Shown: piece by piece, positions 1 through 9,250 of the stretch
Layout of the letters: each line of letters begins with the position of its first letter
Position numbering within the stretch: the stretch's first letter is position 1
DNA from: Desulfobulbaceae bacterium BRH_c16a
Lineage (GTDB): Bacteria > Desulfobacterota > Desulfobulbia > Desulfobulbales > Desulfocapsaceae
Reading direction: 5' to 3'
NCBI GenBank assembly: GCA_000961725.1
Contig: LADS01000066.1
Location: 1-64,000 of the forward strand
Length of the DNA stretch: 64,000 nucleotides
Made by a program: the position numbers and the translations under genes
Notes under the pieces: generated by a model
The model's database searches: none
Seen by the model: only the letters and a program-made list of their open reading frames with translations
What the model was told of the DNA's origin: nothing

Positions 1-416
1 ATGGTGACTATGTCATCTTGTAACGGTGATCCACTTAATTGTGCCAATAACCCCAGAAAAACAAGCGGTTGCGCCGATAAGAGATCTTGTAACGCATGAC
101 ACGACAACTGCCGCGTAACATCTTGCTTTTCCACCATATTCGGCGTCAAGGGATCTTGTAACGGTTCCGGCAGCCCGTGCTTTTTTCGCCAATATCCCGG
201 ATGACGACTGCGCCACTGCTGAACCCGGCAGGTGTTATCGGTCCCCTGGAAGTAGTCTTGATTCTCCGGTTTTTCCAGCCATTTTTTCTGACTGGCCGCC
301 TTACTCGCCTTCCGGCACTCAGGCCGAGAACAATACTTCTGCCTTTTGACATTACGCGGATCAGGTCGAAATAACTGCTTGCAATGCGCGCACTTAGGTT
401 TTCTCGATTTTCGCAT
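1..416 (-). CDS. Mobile-element-associated zinc-ribbon-like protein, partial (runs off left edge)
   Basis: This frame opens at ATG 416 and has no stop before base 1, so the C-terminus is missing. The N-terminus begins MRKSRKPKCAHCKQLF and carries a CAHC pair, then CSRPEC, which together look like a four-Cys zinc ribbon; basic residues follow. A GGAGGA Shine-Dalgarno lies 9 nt before the ATG. I recognise the layout (KxCxxC, then KYCSRPECRKASKAASQKKW) as a conserved protein often found beside transposition or recombination genes, but its function is unknown to me. The visible C-terminal part has three Leu-Gln-Asp motifs exactly 23 residues apart. A DNA- or RNA-binding role is inference. Confidence 0.65.
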   Translation of the reverse strand, partial: MRKSRKPKCAHCKQLFRPDPRNVKRQKYCSRPECRKASKAASQKKWLEKPENQDYFQGTDNTCRVQQWRSRHPGYWRKKHGLPEPLQDPLTPNMVEKQDVTRQLSCHALQDLLSAQPLVFLGLLAQLSGSPLQDDIVT

Positions 417-442
417 AAATCTGAGTCCTCCTCAGATTTATG
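414..442 (-). promoter_or_regulatory. Hairpin enclosing the Shine-Dalgarno and start codon of the first gene
   Basis: Bases 414-425 and 431-442 form a perfect 12-bp inverted repeat with a 5-nt loop. On the minus strand the loop and its edge hold GGAGGA, and the last three bases of the 3' arm are the ATG of the partial gene. If the mRNA folds this way, both ribosome-binding elements are masked. Translational control is inference. Confidence 0.5.
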
Positions 443-577
443 ATCACTCCTTGAAGGTCTGGAAGAAAAGCAAAAAGAACAAAAAAGGAAGGGGAAGAAG
501 AGGTGTTACATTTTCTCTTTTTAAGAAAATGAAGAAGAGAGGCTACGCATTTTCAAACCGCCTCTCCAAGAACATTA
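443..577. other. Short spacer, no gene seen
   Basis: A purine-rich stretch (about 465-505) and no supportable ORF. The downstream truncated AlbA_2 gene ends inside a possible junction at about 597, so this spacer probably belongs to the element that replaced its 3' end. Confidence 0.4.
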
Positions 578-1312
578 TCAGGCCGCCGCTGACACTATTC
601 GTTGCTGGTAGGAAATTGATGCTTCGCTCGATCGGTACTCATGAATAATTTCCGCCTGGGCGAGGAATTTTCCAAGAGCCTTTCGAGTACCAAGAAGAAT
701 GAGAGCGGCATAAGTAATACCACCATCAATAATCAGTTCTGCGTCCTCCAGCAATTGTATCGGCGAGAGCTCTTGCAAAGCAGTATTACCTGATCGCTTC
801 AACCATATGGTGCGTAACCGTTCAATACCTTCTACGGAAAGATCATCCAATTGGGCTTGTCGACAGATCTCGGCAGAAAAATCGGGTCCGCTCTCCTCAA
901 AGATCCGTTTCAGCATGTCCGGGGTCATTGGCACAAGGTCTTCCCCGCCCCTCATCCAATAAGCCCCTTTATACTGTAGCGCCATGCCGATAGGACGTGG
1001 CGGTACCTCAAGCACTATAATCCGCCCCAGTTCATGATGAATTTCTTCAACGGCAATCCGTAGGTGCAACCGCTCCAAGAGACCTGCTTTGGTTCTTTCC
1101 AAATTTTGGAAGGCCTTGGTGCCAACAACCTTACGAGGCCTTTTGTCAGTTACGCCCAGAATAATACGGCCCCCACCCTCATTTGCAAGAGCCACACAAT
1201 ATTTAACCAGAAGTTCAAAGTCAAAGCGCTCCTTGGCTTCCTTGAACTCCAGATGTTCGTCTTCTTTCGTGCCAAGCCATAAAGCAAGATTTTCTTCATC
1301 CGACTTTGTCAT
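578..1312 (-). pseudogene. Schlafen AlbA_2-type (divergent AAA_4) protein, C-terminally truncated
   Basis: The 244-residue product starts MTKSDEENLALWLGTKEDEH and shows the AlbA_2 signature: EDEHLEFKEA, then ALANEGGGRIILGVTD, then RGGEDLVPM. Family members are putative nucleic-acid-binding regulators, usually about 450-500 residues, with a C-terminal winged-helix region. Here the alignable sequence stops abruptly after SEASISYQQR and ends in an unrelated IVSAAA tail, so more than 200 residues are missing. The lost part normally holds the rest of the ATPase-like and HTH regions. I call it a truncated gene that may still make a short product. Remnants of the same family occur at 57.8, 58.4 and 61.6 kb. 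Confidence 0.75.
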
Positions 1313-1524
1313 AACGCTCTCATCTTCTCAATCTTTAAGAATCTGATTGAATTGCCGAAAAATGCGCCGTATCTTCAGTCACTTAAAAATTCAATCTCAT
1401 GCCCCGAATTGGGCAAGCTGTCTCATGGCTGATAACAGCCAGGCCTTGAGCTACTGTTTATTCTACATATTTTGGTTGCGCGATTTGCGCGTCAAGTGAA
1501 ACCATATGTTTAGCATAAAATTAT

Positions 1525-2094
1525 TCAATTCCACATTGCTCGTTTCATGTGGGGTACGGCTTTGGCCAGAATGGCATCGAATTCCGCTTTTGTCGGTGGC
1601 TGGATCCGGGAGTCGTCGCGCTTTGGCAGTTCGAAGCCTTCCATTGGATTTGAGAAGAGCAGGCGTCTGCTTACGGCCCACCGAAGGACGGCCCGGATAT
1701 AGGTTAGCTCCTGGTGGACTGTGGTGCGCTTGACCATTCTGGCCCGGGTGGAGACATATTGATCCAGCCGATCGGGGGTGAGCCGGTGGGCCATTTCCTG
1801 GCCCAGCTCGGGAAAGATCACGCCTTCCATTTTTATGCAGAGATTTTCATAGCTGCTTTTGGCCATTATGTGTTCCCTGGCCGTCAGATAGGAATTCGCC
1901 AGCTCTATGAAGAGGGGACTTTCTTGTTGGACTATTTTGCTCCCGAGCCCCAGGGACAGATTGGACTTTTCGGCTTCTCTTTTGGCTTCAGGGCCGCGGC
2001 CGAAGTATTTCACCGTCGTTCCCTGTCGCTCCGGATCTCTTCCCTTGGGATACCCGCAAACCCACCGGCCGTCTTTTGATTGATATACACTCAT
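1525..2094 (-). pseudogene. Tyrosine-type site-specific integrase, N-terminal half only
   Basis: The product starts MSVYQSKDGRWVCGYPKGRD, a typical arm-binding domain. A SAM-like core-binding domain follows, with KRTTVHQELTYIRAVLRWAV and NPMEGFELPKRDD. The reading frame ends at VPHMKRAMWN, exactly where the catalytic domain (R...HxxR...Y) should begin, so no recombinase activity is expected. ATG 2094 is chosen because the family start MSVYQ lies there and the upstream extension is not family-like. The lost half is not found nearby; 1440-1525 shows no catalytic motif. It marks a past integration in this accessory region. Confidence 0.8.
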
Positions 2095-2660
2095 CGTGGA
2101 GCCGGTATCATATTTGAGTTGGGGCACTTGTCGGCTAGTAGAAGAACCACGCCCCAATATCTGACGGTGTTGATCACCAAAGTGTGAATACCAGCGCCGG
2201 ACGGACAACAGAGGGGTAATTGCATGGGATCATCCTTTTAATCGCGGAGTGAAACAAAATACCCCGGCTCCTGCCGGTCGGCTTAATCCATCGCAGGTGA
2301 AGTTGGTCGCGCTCCGGATCCTAGCAGGAGTCGGTGGTTTTGTAAACATTTTCATATAGTAACCGTTACCAGCGTAGGAGATCGGTGTAAATGTCAAATT
2401 CATCGTCAGAAATGCTATCTTGGCGGATGGAGCAAGCTTACGACCCTATTGGCCGCCGCCGTATTGGATACCCTTACCCCTCCCTCGTGGGTGAAGATTA
2501 GGGTCACTTTACCTATGACTGAAATGGTCTGAGTTTCCCGTAAAAAATACATATGCAGAACGGCCTGGAGATGATTAAGGTAAAAAAGTTGCACCCTATC
2601 ATATTATGGTAGCCGAAATGACATCCCCGCATCTCTCCCCACTGGTACAAAAACTCATGA
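2095..2660. other. Non-coding stretch upstream of the cytochrome region
   Basis: No ORF with coding character. A GTAACCGTTACC motif near 2356 resembles the ends of the small element at 16.9 kb, so this may be decayed insertion-sequence DNA. No promoter or RNA gene is clear to me. Confidence 0.35.
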
Positions 2661-2909
2661 AAGCCCCAGAGCGAGTTCGTATCAAAGAAGGAGGTTATCG
2701 TATCACAGCAGGAAATTGGAGAACTGAAGGACGCATCGCCAGAAGAATTGAACAGCCCACGGCCAGATCTTTTTCTATGGGCTGCATTAGGAGCGATCTG
2801 CGTAGGATATTTCTGGAAGTACAGGTCGCGAGCAGAAGGCCATTGGGTAACCTCAGGAGCCCACGATATGGCGGGTTCTATGGTTCGTCAGCTAATGACG
2901 GGCAGGTAG
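2661..2909 (+). pseudogene. Remnant of a small single-span membrane protein
   Basis: A frame without a start codon runs from 2661 (just after a TGA) to a TAG at 2907. It encodes VSQQEIGELKDASPEEL, then a convincing membrane span (DLFLWAALGAICVGYFWKYR), then a polar tail. The codon sequence looks protein-like, but ATG, GTG and TTG are all missing at the N-terminal side. An overlapping ATG frame at 2606-2989 looks like the shadow. I read it as a gene that lost its start. Function unknown. Confidence 0.35.
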
Positions 2910-3067
2910 AGGTTGCCTTTCATCGTGGCCCCTGTTCTGACGCACGACATTGCGATCAGGCATCTTTTTACCAAAACGTTATGCAATAGCTGAAGGAAAA
3001 TTTCCAAGGCCAGTCCCAAGAGCACACTTTTTGGGATATTTTTTCACTTCTAAAGAGGAGAAAAATT

Positions 3068-4594
3068 ATGAAGCGCATCACATTCACGGTCCTGCTTTTC
3101 CTCCCGATCATTAGTCTTGGTTTAACAAACCATTCCACGCAAGCTGCAGAAAACGCAGCAACTAAAGATGCTGTAGCGGAGGCCCAAACACCTCGCCAGG
3201 ACCAGGCTACCCGACCGGAGCAAAAAAAATCCAGTCATGACGAATCTGAAATTTTCTACGCTCCAAAAGCTCAACCCTCTTCAACCGCTTTTGCCGAGCA
3301 ACCTGATGAAGGGAAAATTCTCGGTTTCGATTTCTATCGAGACCCACTGAATTCTCCAAGACCAATGATGACCTTTAAAGAGGTTATGGACCAAGATATT
3401 GCCGAAAAAGCTAAGGTAATGGATCTCCAGCGAAACTTGCTGGAGAGCAGATACAATTTGAACCCTGAATTCTCTAAGGAAATAAAAATGTCCAGGGGTA
3501 AACCGATTGCTATAGGACCCACCGCCAAGTTAAAAGAAGGATTAACCTGGGAAAAACTGGCCGCCATGAATCCGGAAGATATCCGCTCAAAGAATTTATT
3601 TCCTTATCCCCCTCTCCCTCATCCAAAGCAAAAAACTGGTGGCCAGGTATTTCCGCAAATGCAGATAAAAATGTTTCCACGGCTTGAACGTTTTGACGTG
3701 GATTTTGATCTTCCTGAAGCTTTTTTACCGGAATTTCCCCCGGCAATCTTTCTCCAGAACAGGCCGGAGCTTGGCGATGTCTCAAGGGGCGAAGTAGTCT
3801 CCATCAATAATTATTATCGTCTTTTCAAGGACTTACTTACTCCTGTTCAACTCGATGGACTGAGAATGCTCCTGACCCCTTTCCCTCAAGAAGAATTTAA
3901 TCCCACCGATGACAGGAAATCAGCCAATCCAAGTCTTGGCGTCACCTGTCTGGATTGCCATATAAACGGTCACACCACCGGGCAATTTCATCTCAATCCC
4001 GACACTCGTCCTGAAGAGCGGCGCTTCAGATTGGACACCACAAGCCTTAGAGGTCTTTTCAATCAGCAGATTCACGGCTCAAAGCGTAGCTTGCGCTCAG
4101 TCGAAGATTTCACGGAATTTGAATTTCGTACTGCCTATTTCAACGGCGATCCCATCCATTCTATGAAAAAGGGTTTTACGATTATTCCTCGCGTTCAAGT
4201 GGCCCACATGGCTCAGATGCAAAACATGTTTGATTTTCCACCGGCTCCGAAACTCGATCCATCCGGTTATTTGATTCCGTTTCAAGCCACTGAAAGTGAA
4301 ATGAACGGTCAAAAAATCTTCTTTGGCAAGGGGACTTGTGGTAACTGCCATGTCCCGCCATCATATATGAATCAGCAAATGAACGATTTAAAACTGGAAA
4401 GATTTACTAAAGAACCTGGAGACGGACCGATAAAAACTTTTACATTACGAGGAATTAAAGAGAGTCCACCTTTCATGCATGATGGCCGTTGCCTTACGCT
4501 CGAAGATACTGTGGAGTTTTTTAATCTGATTTTGAACCTGCAACTGGCAGAAAAGGAAAAAGAGGATTTGGTGGCTTTTATGAGACAACTATAG
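3068..4594 (+). CDS. Exported diheme c-type cytochrome (MauG / cytochrome c peroxidase-like)
   Basis: The protein has 508 residues. A Sec signal peptide (MKRITFTVLLFLPIISLGL, then a polar ATQAAE-like cleavage region) is followed by a Pro/Lys-rich low-complexity stretch. Two CxxCH haem sites follow: CLDCH near residue 293 and CGNCH near residue 423. The C-terminal FTLRGIKESPPFMHDGR is the typical end of the MauG/CcpA diheme fold, where the His and Met near this loop can ligate haem. The likely role is periplasmic peroxide reduction or electron transfer; the substrate is not readable. GAGGAG at 3055-3060 is the ribosome-binding site. It stands alone, with a strong terminator about 90 nt downstream. 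Confidence 0.8.
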   Translation: MKRITFTVLLFLPIISLGLTNHSTQAAENAATKDAVAEAQTPRQDQATRPEQKKSSHDESEIFYAPKAQPSSTAFAEQPDEGKILGFDFYRDPLNSPRPMMTFKEVMDQDIAEKAKVMDLQRNLLESRYNLNPEFSKEIKMSRGKPIAIGPTAKLKEGLTWEKLAAMNPEDIRSKNLFPYPPLPHPKQKTGGQVFPQMQIKMFPRLERFDVDFDLPEAFLPEFPPAIFLQNRPELGDVSRGEVVSINNYYRLFKDLLTPVQLDGLRMLLTPFPQEEFNPTDDRKSANPSLGVTCLDCHINGHTTGQFHLNPDTRPEERRFRLDTTSLRGLFNQQIHGSKRSLRSVEDFTEFEFRTAYFNGDPIHSMKKGFTIIPRVQVAHMAQMQNMFDFPPAPKLDPSGYLIPFQATESEMNGQKIFFGKGTCGNCHVPPSYMNQQMNDLKLERFTKEPGDGPIKTFTLRGIKESPPFMHDGRCLTLEDTVEFFNLILNLQLAEKEKEDLVAFMRQL

Positions 4595-4685
4595 GTCGTT
4601 CAGTCATCGCCGAAATAGAACGCCCGCTACCCTAAAGAAATTTTCATGTTCAGAGGAGTAAGCGATTCTTTCAAAAGAAAACAGA

Positions 4686-4722
4686 AAAGGCGCTACAGAG
4701 ATATCCTCTCTTTAGCGCCTTT
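4686..4722 (+). terminator. Intrinsic terminator after the cytochrome gene
   Basis: AAAGGCGCTA (4686-4695) pairs perfectly with TAGCGCCTTT (4713-4722) across a 17-nt loop. The T-run is short, so strength is uncertain. It could also serve the convergent zinc-finger gene. Confidence 0.6.
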
Positions 4723-4804
4723 CATTTAGCAAGTTGCTGGGGGTGATGTAGTACGATCAACAAAAAGTGAACTCAGCCGACGCCTCTGAATGTGGAATTC
4801 AAAT

Positions 4805-5071
4805 CTATTTTAACTGGCTATCTTTACTGCCTCGCCTGTTAATACCGGTTGAAAAGGTCTGATGTTTCTCTTTCTCAGATTGACATAGGATGCAGAGACG
4901 GACACCTGGAACAGCTTCCCTTCTGGCCGCCGGGATCGGCTCGTCGCATTCCTCGCAGTGGCTTAGGCTTTTGCCTTTAGGGATACGGCTCCTGGCTAAT
5001 TTTACAGCATCCTCTACACTTGCATCAATTTGTTCTTGTACAGCTCCGTCGCTGGTCCACCCACCTGCCAT
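4805..5071 (-). CDS. DksA/TraR-type C4 zinc finger protein (YbiI-like)
   Basis: The 88-residue protein starts MAGGWTSDGAVQEQIDASVE and carries the four-cysteine finger HCEECDEPIP...GVRLCILCQ, followed by a basic tail with RRGSKDSQLK. This matches the short YbiI-like branch of the DksA/TraR family. Such proteins bind in the secondary channel of RNA polymerase in better-studied relatives; here that role is by homology only. The N-terminal coiled coil of true DksA is absent. Convergent with the cytochrome gene. Lone gene, ATG 5071. Confidence 0.85.
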   Translation of the reverse strand: MAGGWTSDGAVQEQIDASVEDAVKLARSRIPKGKSLSHCEECDEPIPAARREAVPGVRLCILCQSEKEKHQTFSTGINRRGSKDSQLK

Positions 5072-5591
5072 TTTTTTCCTCAGTCTCTCTGTCTCTCTAT
5101 TACTTGCAAAAGGTCCGATTCATCAAAACGCTCCGCTTCCTCTAATGTATACCTTTTCATTTTAGTCATCCTTGGGCTTCTCTGCCAGTCTGATATCAAG
5201 TATGTATCAGATCACCAGTCCATTTCATATCGCCCAGATAAAAATCTTCAAATGGTCAGGCACGGACTATGCGTTATTTCATCCAGACCAACCCTTTCAG
5301 GAAACATATCAACTTGACGTGTCAGAAATTCACCTTACATTGCCAATAACAATCTTTTGGTGCATCATAATGACCGATTCTGCAATGGTAGCTGCCTCGA
5401 ATGCTCTATAGATTTTTTTTGTATACCGGCGCGTTTAATATCAGAAATATCCATATAAATATCCATATTAGTGGGACGAAACGTCCATCTAATACCTTGT
5501 TGAACGGAGTAAAAGGCTGATTAGATAGAGGCGTTTTTTGTCGGCATTGACTGGAAAGTGGTCGAGGGGCGGCTTAAATAAAAGGGGAAAT
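5072..5591. other. Intergenic stretch, no gene seen
   Basis: Between the divergent zinc-finger gene and the permease gene. Short ORFs here lack ribosome-binding sites and protein-like composition. It probably holds both promoters, but none stands out clearly. Confidence 0.4.
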
Positions 5592-6800
5592 ATGGAGCGA
5601 AGCACATCAGAGGCGAAGCCTCGCTCGATTGCAGTCTATGTGATACTGGGAGCAGCGCTGCTTGCCTTCATCAAGACATTTACGCTGCTTTCTCCCATTA
5701 TTTTGTCCTTTTTGCTTATTCTTCTGATTTCTCTCGCGGTCAATCCTGTGATTCTCCGGATGCGGGCTTTAACAGGCGGGCGAAAAATACCGACGGCGTT
5801 GATCACGGTCGCATTGGTAGTGTTTATTGCTTTGCTGGGCTGGGCTTTGTTCGGCCCTATGAAGACCTCGATTGTAAAGTTCTCGGAATCGCTGCCCGAT
5901 TACTGGGAGCGTCTGCAGAAGCCGCTGATTAAAATGGAACAAAAAGCAGTCATTTCCGAGGAAAAGCTTCAGGAGGAAGTAAGAACTGAAATTGCCTGGG
6001 ACGAATCGGCGGAGGGGGCGCCGGAAGCCGGGCCTCGAATTCCTCCGGATCCGGCTACACCCCCGGAAGAGCAAAAATCCCTTCGTTCCAATCTGATTGG
6101 GATGTTACAAGGTGTGCTTGGCAGCTTCACCGCGGTCGCCGTCAATGGAGTTCAAATATTGATCGTTTTGGTTACGGTTTTTTTCGGCGTGGTCTTCACG
6201 CTCATGAATCCCCGCCCGATCTTTGGGGGAATGTTTTCCATCATACCCGAGCGGCACCACAACCAGGCCGCGGTCATCATGCAGAACATAGGGGGATTTG
6301 TCCCCGCCTGGGCCTTGGCCACCATGCTGGGAATGGTGACAATCGGTACCTTGGTATTCCTGCTCATGTGGCCGATCTTCGGTTTCATGGATGCGTTGAT
6401 CCTCGGGATGACAGCCGGTGTTCTGGAGGCAATTCCCTATCTGGGGCCGATCTTTAGCGCCATGCCGGCGCTCCTGCTCGCTTTCGGCGAAGGAGGGATG
6501 ACCCCGCTGTGGGTCGTGCTCGCTTATATTGCAGTCCAGGTGTTGGAGAACAATGTGATCCTCCCTTTCATCATGGCACGCAGCGTGAAAGTGCACCCGT
6601 TGGCGGTGATCTTTTCCATGCTCTTATGCGTAACCGCTTTTGGTGTGCTGGGTGTGCTGGTCGCGACTCCCTTGGTTGCAATTCTGCATATTGTCCACAA
6701 CGAGCTTTTTCGCAAACGTTTTCTTCCTACGGTAACGGACGCAGACCTGAATCGTCTGGCAGGGATTGCGTTGCACGAAAAACAATCTGTCGGCAAGTGA
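5592..6800 (+). CDS. AI-2E family (PF01594) membrane permease
   Basis: The 402-residue protein has two N-terminal membrane hairpins, a soluble stretch with EEKLQEEVRTE and a Pro-rich segment around residues 120-170, then a cluster of membrane spans. The family-typical AIPYLGPIFSAMPALLLAF and NNVILPFIMARSV lie in the second half. Family members move autoinducer-2 (TqsA), act as Na+/H+ antiporters or have unknown substrates, so the substrate here is unassigned. ATG 5592 is chosen over an upstream start at 5538 because AAAGGGG sits 5 nt before it. First gene of the GC-rich accessory block. Confidence 0.85.
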   Translation: MERSTSEAKPRSIAVYVILGAALLAFIKTFTLLSPIILSFLLILLISLAVNPVILRMRALTGGRKIPTALITVALVVFIALLGWALFGPMKTSIVKFSESLPDYWERLQKPLIKMEQKAVISEEKLQEEVRTEIAWDESAEGAPEAGPRIPPDPATPPEEQKSLRSNLIGMLQGVLGSFTAVAVNGVQILIVLVTVFFGVVFTLMNPRPIFGGMFSIIPERHHNQAAVIMQNIGGFVPAWALATMLGMVTIGTLVFLLMWPIFGFMDALILGMTAGVLEAIPYLGPIFSAMPALLLAFGEGGMTPLWVVLAYIAVQVLENNVILPFIMARSVKVHPLAVIFSMLLCVTAFGVLGVLVATPLVAILHIVHNELFRKRFLPTVTDADLNRLAGIALHEKQSVGK

Positions 6801-7325
6801 GCTCGCGATCCAAGGCAGCACAACGGGAAGGACTCTGCCGCAATTGGTACTGCTTTCTATGAAGTTCTTGCAAAGAATGTAGCCGGCGGTACCATACCGA
6901 CGTTCGCAGACATAAGATGTTTTTTTAATGACATCGGGGGCTGATACAGCGTTTCCCACAGCAAAGCTTTTGCAGTTCTGTAGCCACTACATCCGCTTCG
7001 GATTCATGCTGATCTTTCTGGTCTTGATTTTGAGAAAGCCAATCCACAAAGGAAACTGCCACAACGATAATAACGATGAGAAAAGGCTTGTGATGATGCC
7101 GAGATGAACAAGGTTTGCAACTGGATTTGCCAACATCGGCACTGCGGTTTCTGGGAAAGTCATATAGCTGCACCATCTTTATAACAACGAATCCCCTCAA
7201 AGAGATTGAGGGTCAGGATCTTAAGAAGTCAAAAGGAGAGGACCAGCCGGCCAAAAGCCTGAGGTCCGGCTTGGGAAGAGATTGTGCTCAACAGATGCGT
7301 CAACACTGAAAAGGAGTCTTCAAGG
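6801..7325. other. Intergenic stretch between permease and GH15 genes
   Basis: Holds one doubtful minus-strand ORF (6925-7176) and the ribosome-binding site of the GH15 gene. No terminator hairpin is obvious after the permease. Confidence 0.35.
6925..7176 (-). CDS. Doubtful small membrane protein
   Basis: An 83-residue frame starting MVQLYDFPRNRSADVGK, with one hydrophobic span (PFLIVIIVVAVSFVDWL) followed by a charged QNQDQKDQHESEAD stretch and a Cys-rich end. The AGGGGA motif is 14 nt before the ATG, too far for comfort. Nothing recognised. It may be real because the span is clean, or a chance ORF. Confidence 0.25.
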   Translation of the reverse strand: MVQLYDFPRNRSADVGKSSCKPCSSRHHHKPFLIVIIVVAVSFVDWLSQNQDQKDQHESEADVVATELQKLCCGKRCISPRCH

Positions 7326-9233
7326 ATGAACATCCAGGATTACAAGCCCATTTCCGATTACGGCATCATTGGCAATCTGAAAAGCGCCGCCCTGATCGCC
7401 AGGGACGGGTCCATCGACTGGTGCTGCCTGCCCCGGATGGACAGCCCCAGCGTTTTCGGGGCCATTCTTGATGCCCGGCGCGGAGGTTTCTTCCGGATCG
7501 GACCAGTCGGCGGTGGCGGCGGCAACCAGGAATATGTCCAGGAAAGCAATGTCCTGAAGACCAGCTTTGAATTGAAGGGTGCAGTCCTCACGGTGACCGA
7601 CTTCATGCCTCTGGAGGGAGACATCAACGGTCGCAACGACGCCTACGCGCCACCGGAGATTCACCGGCTGATCGAGTGCCAAGGCAGTTCCGTGGACGTC
7701 GATGTTCTGTGGTGTCCCCGATTCGATTACGCCGGAAAGTCCGTTACCGTGGGGCGCACATCCGGCGGATGGATCGCCCGTAGCGACGAAGACGTCATAC
7801 GCCTGGAAGGCCTGGAAAGCGCGGAAATAGGCGAGGACGATCACGGCCCGCTGATCCGGGCCAGGTTCAGGATCAATCCCGGAGAGAGCAAGGCCATTGT
7901 CGTGCGCTGGGGCGCGGAGGACGGAAAGAACGGAGATGACACGGCACTCGCGCTCAAATCCACCCTGGAATGCTGGAATGGCTGGCTGTACCAGGAAGGC
8001 AGCGTCAAGAAGCAGGTCTGGGCCGGGGATCAGATCAACATGCTTATCCGTTCGGCGTTGGTCATCAAGCTGATGTGCAACGGCGATCAAGGCTCCATTG
8101 CCGCGGCGCCCACCACCTCTCTGCCGGAAGAGATCGGGGGGGTGCGCAACTGGGATTATCGCTATGCCTGGATCCGGGATGCGGCCATGACCGGCCAGGC
8201 CCTGATTTCCATCGGCCATGAAGCGGAAGCCGTGGACCTGCTGCGCTGGTTCGAGGAAGTTTCCAAATCCTGCAAGACCTGCAAGCGGGAACTGCAGATC
8301 ATGTACGGCCTGTACGGCGAATTGGAATTGACCGAGCAGCAGCTTGAGCACCTGGAGGGCTACAAGGGATCAAGACCGGTGAACATCGGCAACGAAGCAT
8401 ACGGTCAGTTCCAGCTCGAGGTCTACGGCGAGTTGGTCAGTACGGCGTACGAACTGGCCCGGAGAGGCCATCCGCTCACCGACGACGTATCCGAATTCAT
8501 CGCCTGGATCGCCGATCACGTGGCGGAAGTGTGGGAGCGTCCTGATTTTGGCATCTGGGAGGTCCGGGGAGAGGCGCGCCATTTCGTCTACTCCAAGGTC
8601 ATGGCCTGGGTCGCCCTGGACAAGGCCCTGCTTCTGGCCAGGCATTACAAGCTCAAGGGCAATGTGGAACTGTGGGACGAAACCCGGACCAAGATCCGGG
8701 AACAGGTCATGCAGAACGGGTTCGATTCGGAACTGAATGCATTCGTCCAGTCCTACGGCTCCAAGGACATGGATGCCGCCAATCTCCGCCTGGCGCTGGT
8801 GGAGTTTCTGCCCGCGGACGACCCCAAGATCCAAGGCACAGTGAACCGGATCATGGAGGAGCTGCTGAGCGACTGCCTGATCCGTCGCTATATCGCCGAC
8901 GACGGCCTCCCCGGAGAAGAGGGGGCGTTCGGGTTGTGCACCTTTTGGTTGGTGGACGTGCTGGCGCTTTCCGGGCGGATCGAGGAAGCCGAGAAGATCT
9001 TCAGCAACATTGTCCAATACGCCAATCACCTGGGCCTTTTTTCAGAACAGGTCGATCCGAAGACAGGCGAGTTGCTCGGTAATTTTCCCCAGGCCTTCAC
9101 GCACATCGGCCTGATCAACAGCACTTTGTATCTGGCCTACGCCAAGGGGTTGGATGTGCCGGTACATGATCTAATCGGCACTCCCGAACACAGGGAATTC
9201 AGAAATAGCCGGGATTCTGCCGGGAATCAATAA
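7326..9233 (+). CDS. Glycoside hydrolase family 15 protein (glucoamylase/trehalase type)
   Basis: The 635-residue product starts MNIQDYKPISDYGIIGN. It has the N-terminal beta domain with ARDGSIDWCCLPRMDSPS, and a C-terminal (alpha/alpha)6 barrel with VRNWDYRYAWIRDA, the hallmark of bacterial GH15. The catalytic acid/base candidate lies in the GEEGAFGLCTFWLVD region. Family members release glucose from alpha-glucans or trehalose; many of this exact layout are trehalases. No signal peptide, so cytoplasmic. AAGGAGT 8 nt upstream fixes ATG 7326. The cyclase gene starts 17 nt downstream, so the two are likely co-transcribed. GC-rich codon use, unlike the 16-64 kb region. Confidence 0.9.
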   Translation: MNIQDYKPISDYGIIGNLKSAALIARDGSIDWCCLPRMDSPSVFGAILDARRGGFFRIGPVGGGGGNQEYVQESNVLKTSFELKGAVLTVTDFMPLEGDINGRNDAYAPPEIHRLIECQGSSVDVDVLWCPRFDYAGKSVTVGRTSGGWIARSDEDVIRLEGLESAEIGEDDHGPLIRARFRINPGESKAIVVRWGAEDGKNGDDTALALKSTLECWNGWLYQEGSVKKQVWAGDQINMLIRSALVIKLMCNGDQGSIAAAPTTSLPEEIGGVRNWDYRYAWIRDAAMTGQALISIGHEAEAVDLLRWFEEVSKSCKTCKRELQIMYGLYGELELTEQQLEHLEGYKGSRPVNIGNEAYGQFQLEVYGELVSTAYELARRGHPLTDDVSEFIAWIADHVAEVWERPDFGIWEVRGEARHFVYSKVMAWVALDKALLLARHYKLKGNVELWDETRTKIREQVMQNGFDSELNAFVQSYGSKDMDAANLRLALVEFLPADDPKIQGTVNRIMEELLSDCLIRRYIADDGLPGEEGAFGLCTFWLVDVLALSGRIEEAEKIFSNIVQYANHLGLFSEQVDPKTGELLGNFPQAFTHIGLINSTLYLAYAKGLDVPVHDLIGTPEHREFRNSRDSAGNQ

Positions 9234-9250
9234 CCCCAAGGGAGCAACCA

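Noticed and set aside
1..170. CRISPR-like periodic repeat (11 bp every 69 bp)
   Set aside because: Repeat units are too short and lie in frame in a coding sequence (LQD motifs); no spacers or cas genes.
2606..2989. 127-residue ATG frame in the remnant zone
   Set aside because: The adjacent frame holds a clean membrane span and protein-like codons, so this one appears to be its shadow.
7320..8351. Long antisense frame (343 codons) inside the GH15 gene
   Set aside because: It is the mirror of a GC-rich coding sequence; composition and lack of family motifs show it is a shadow.
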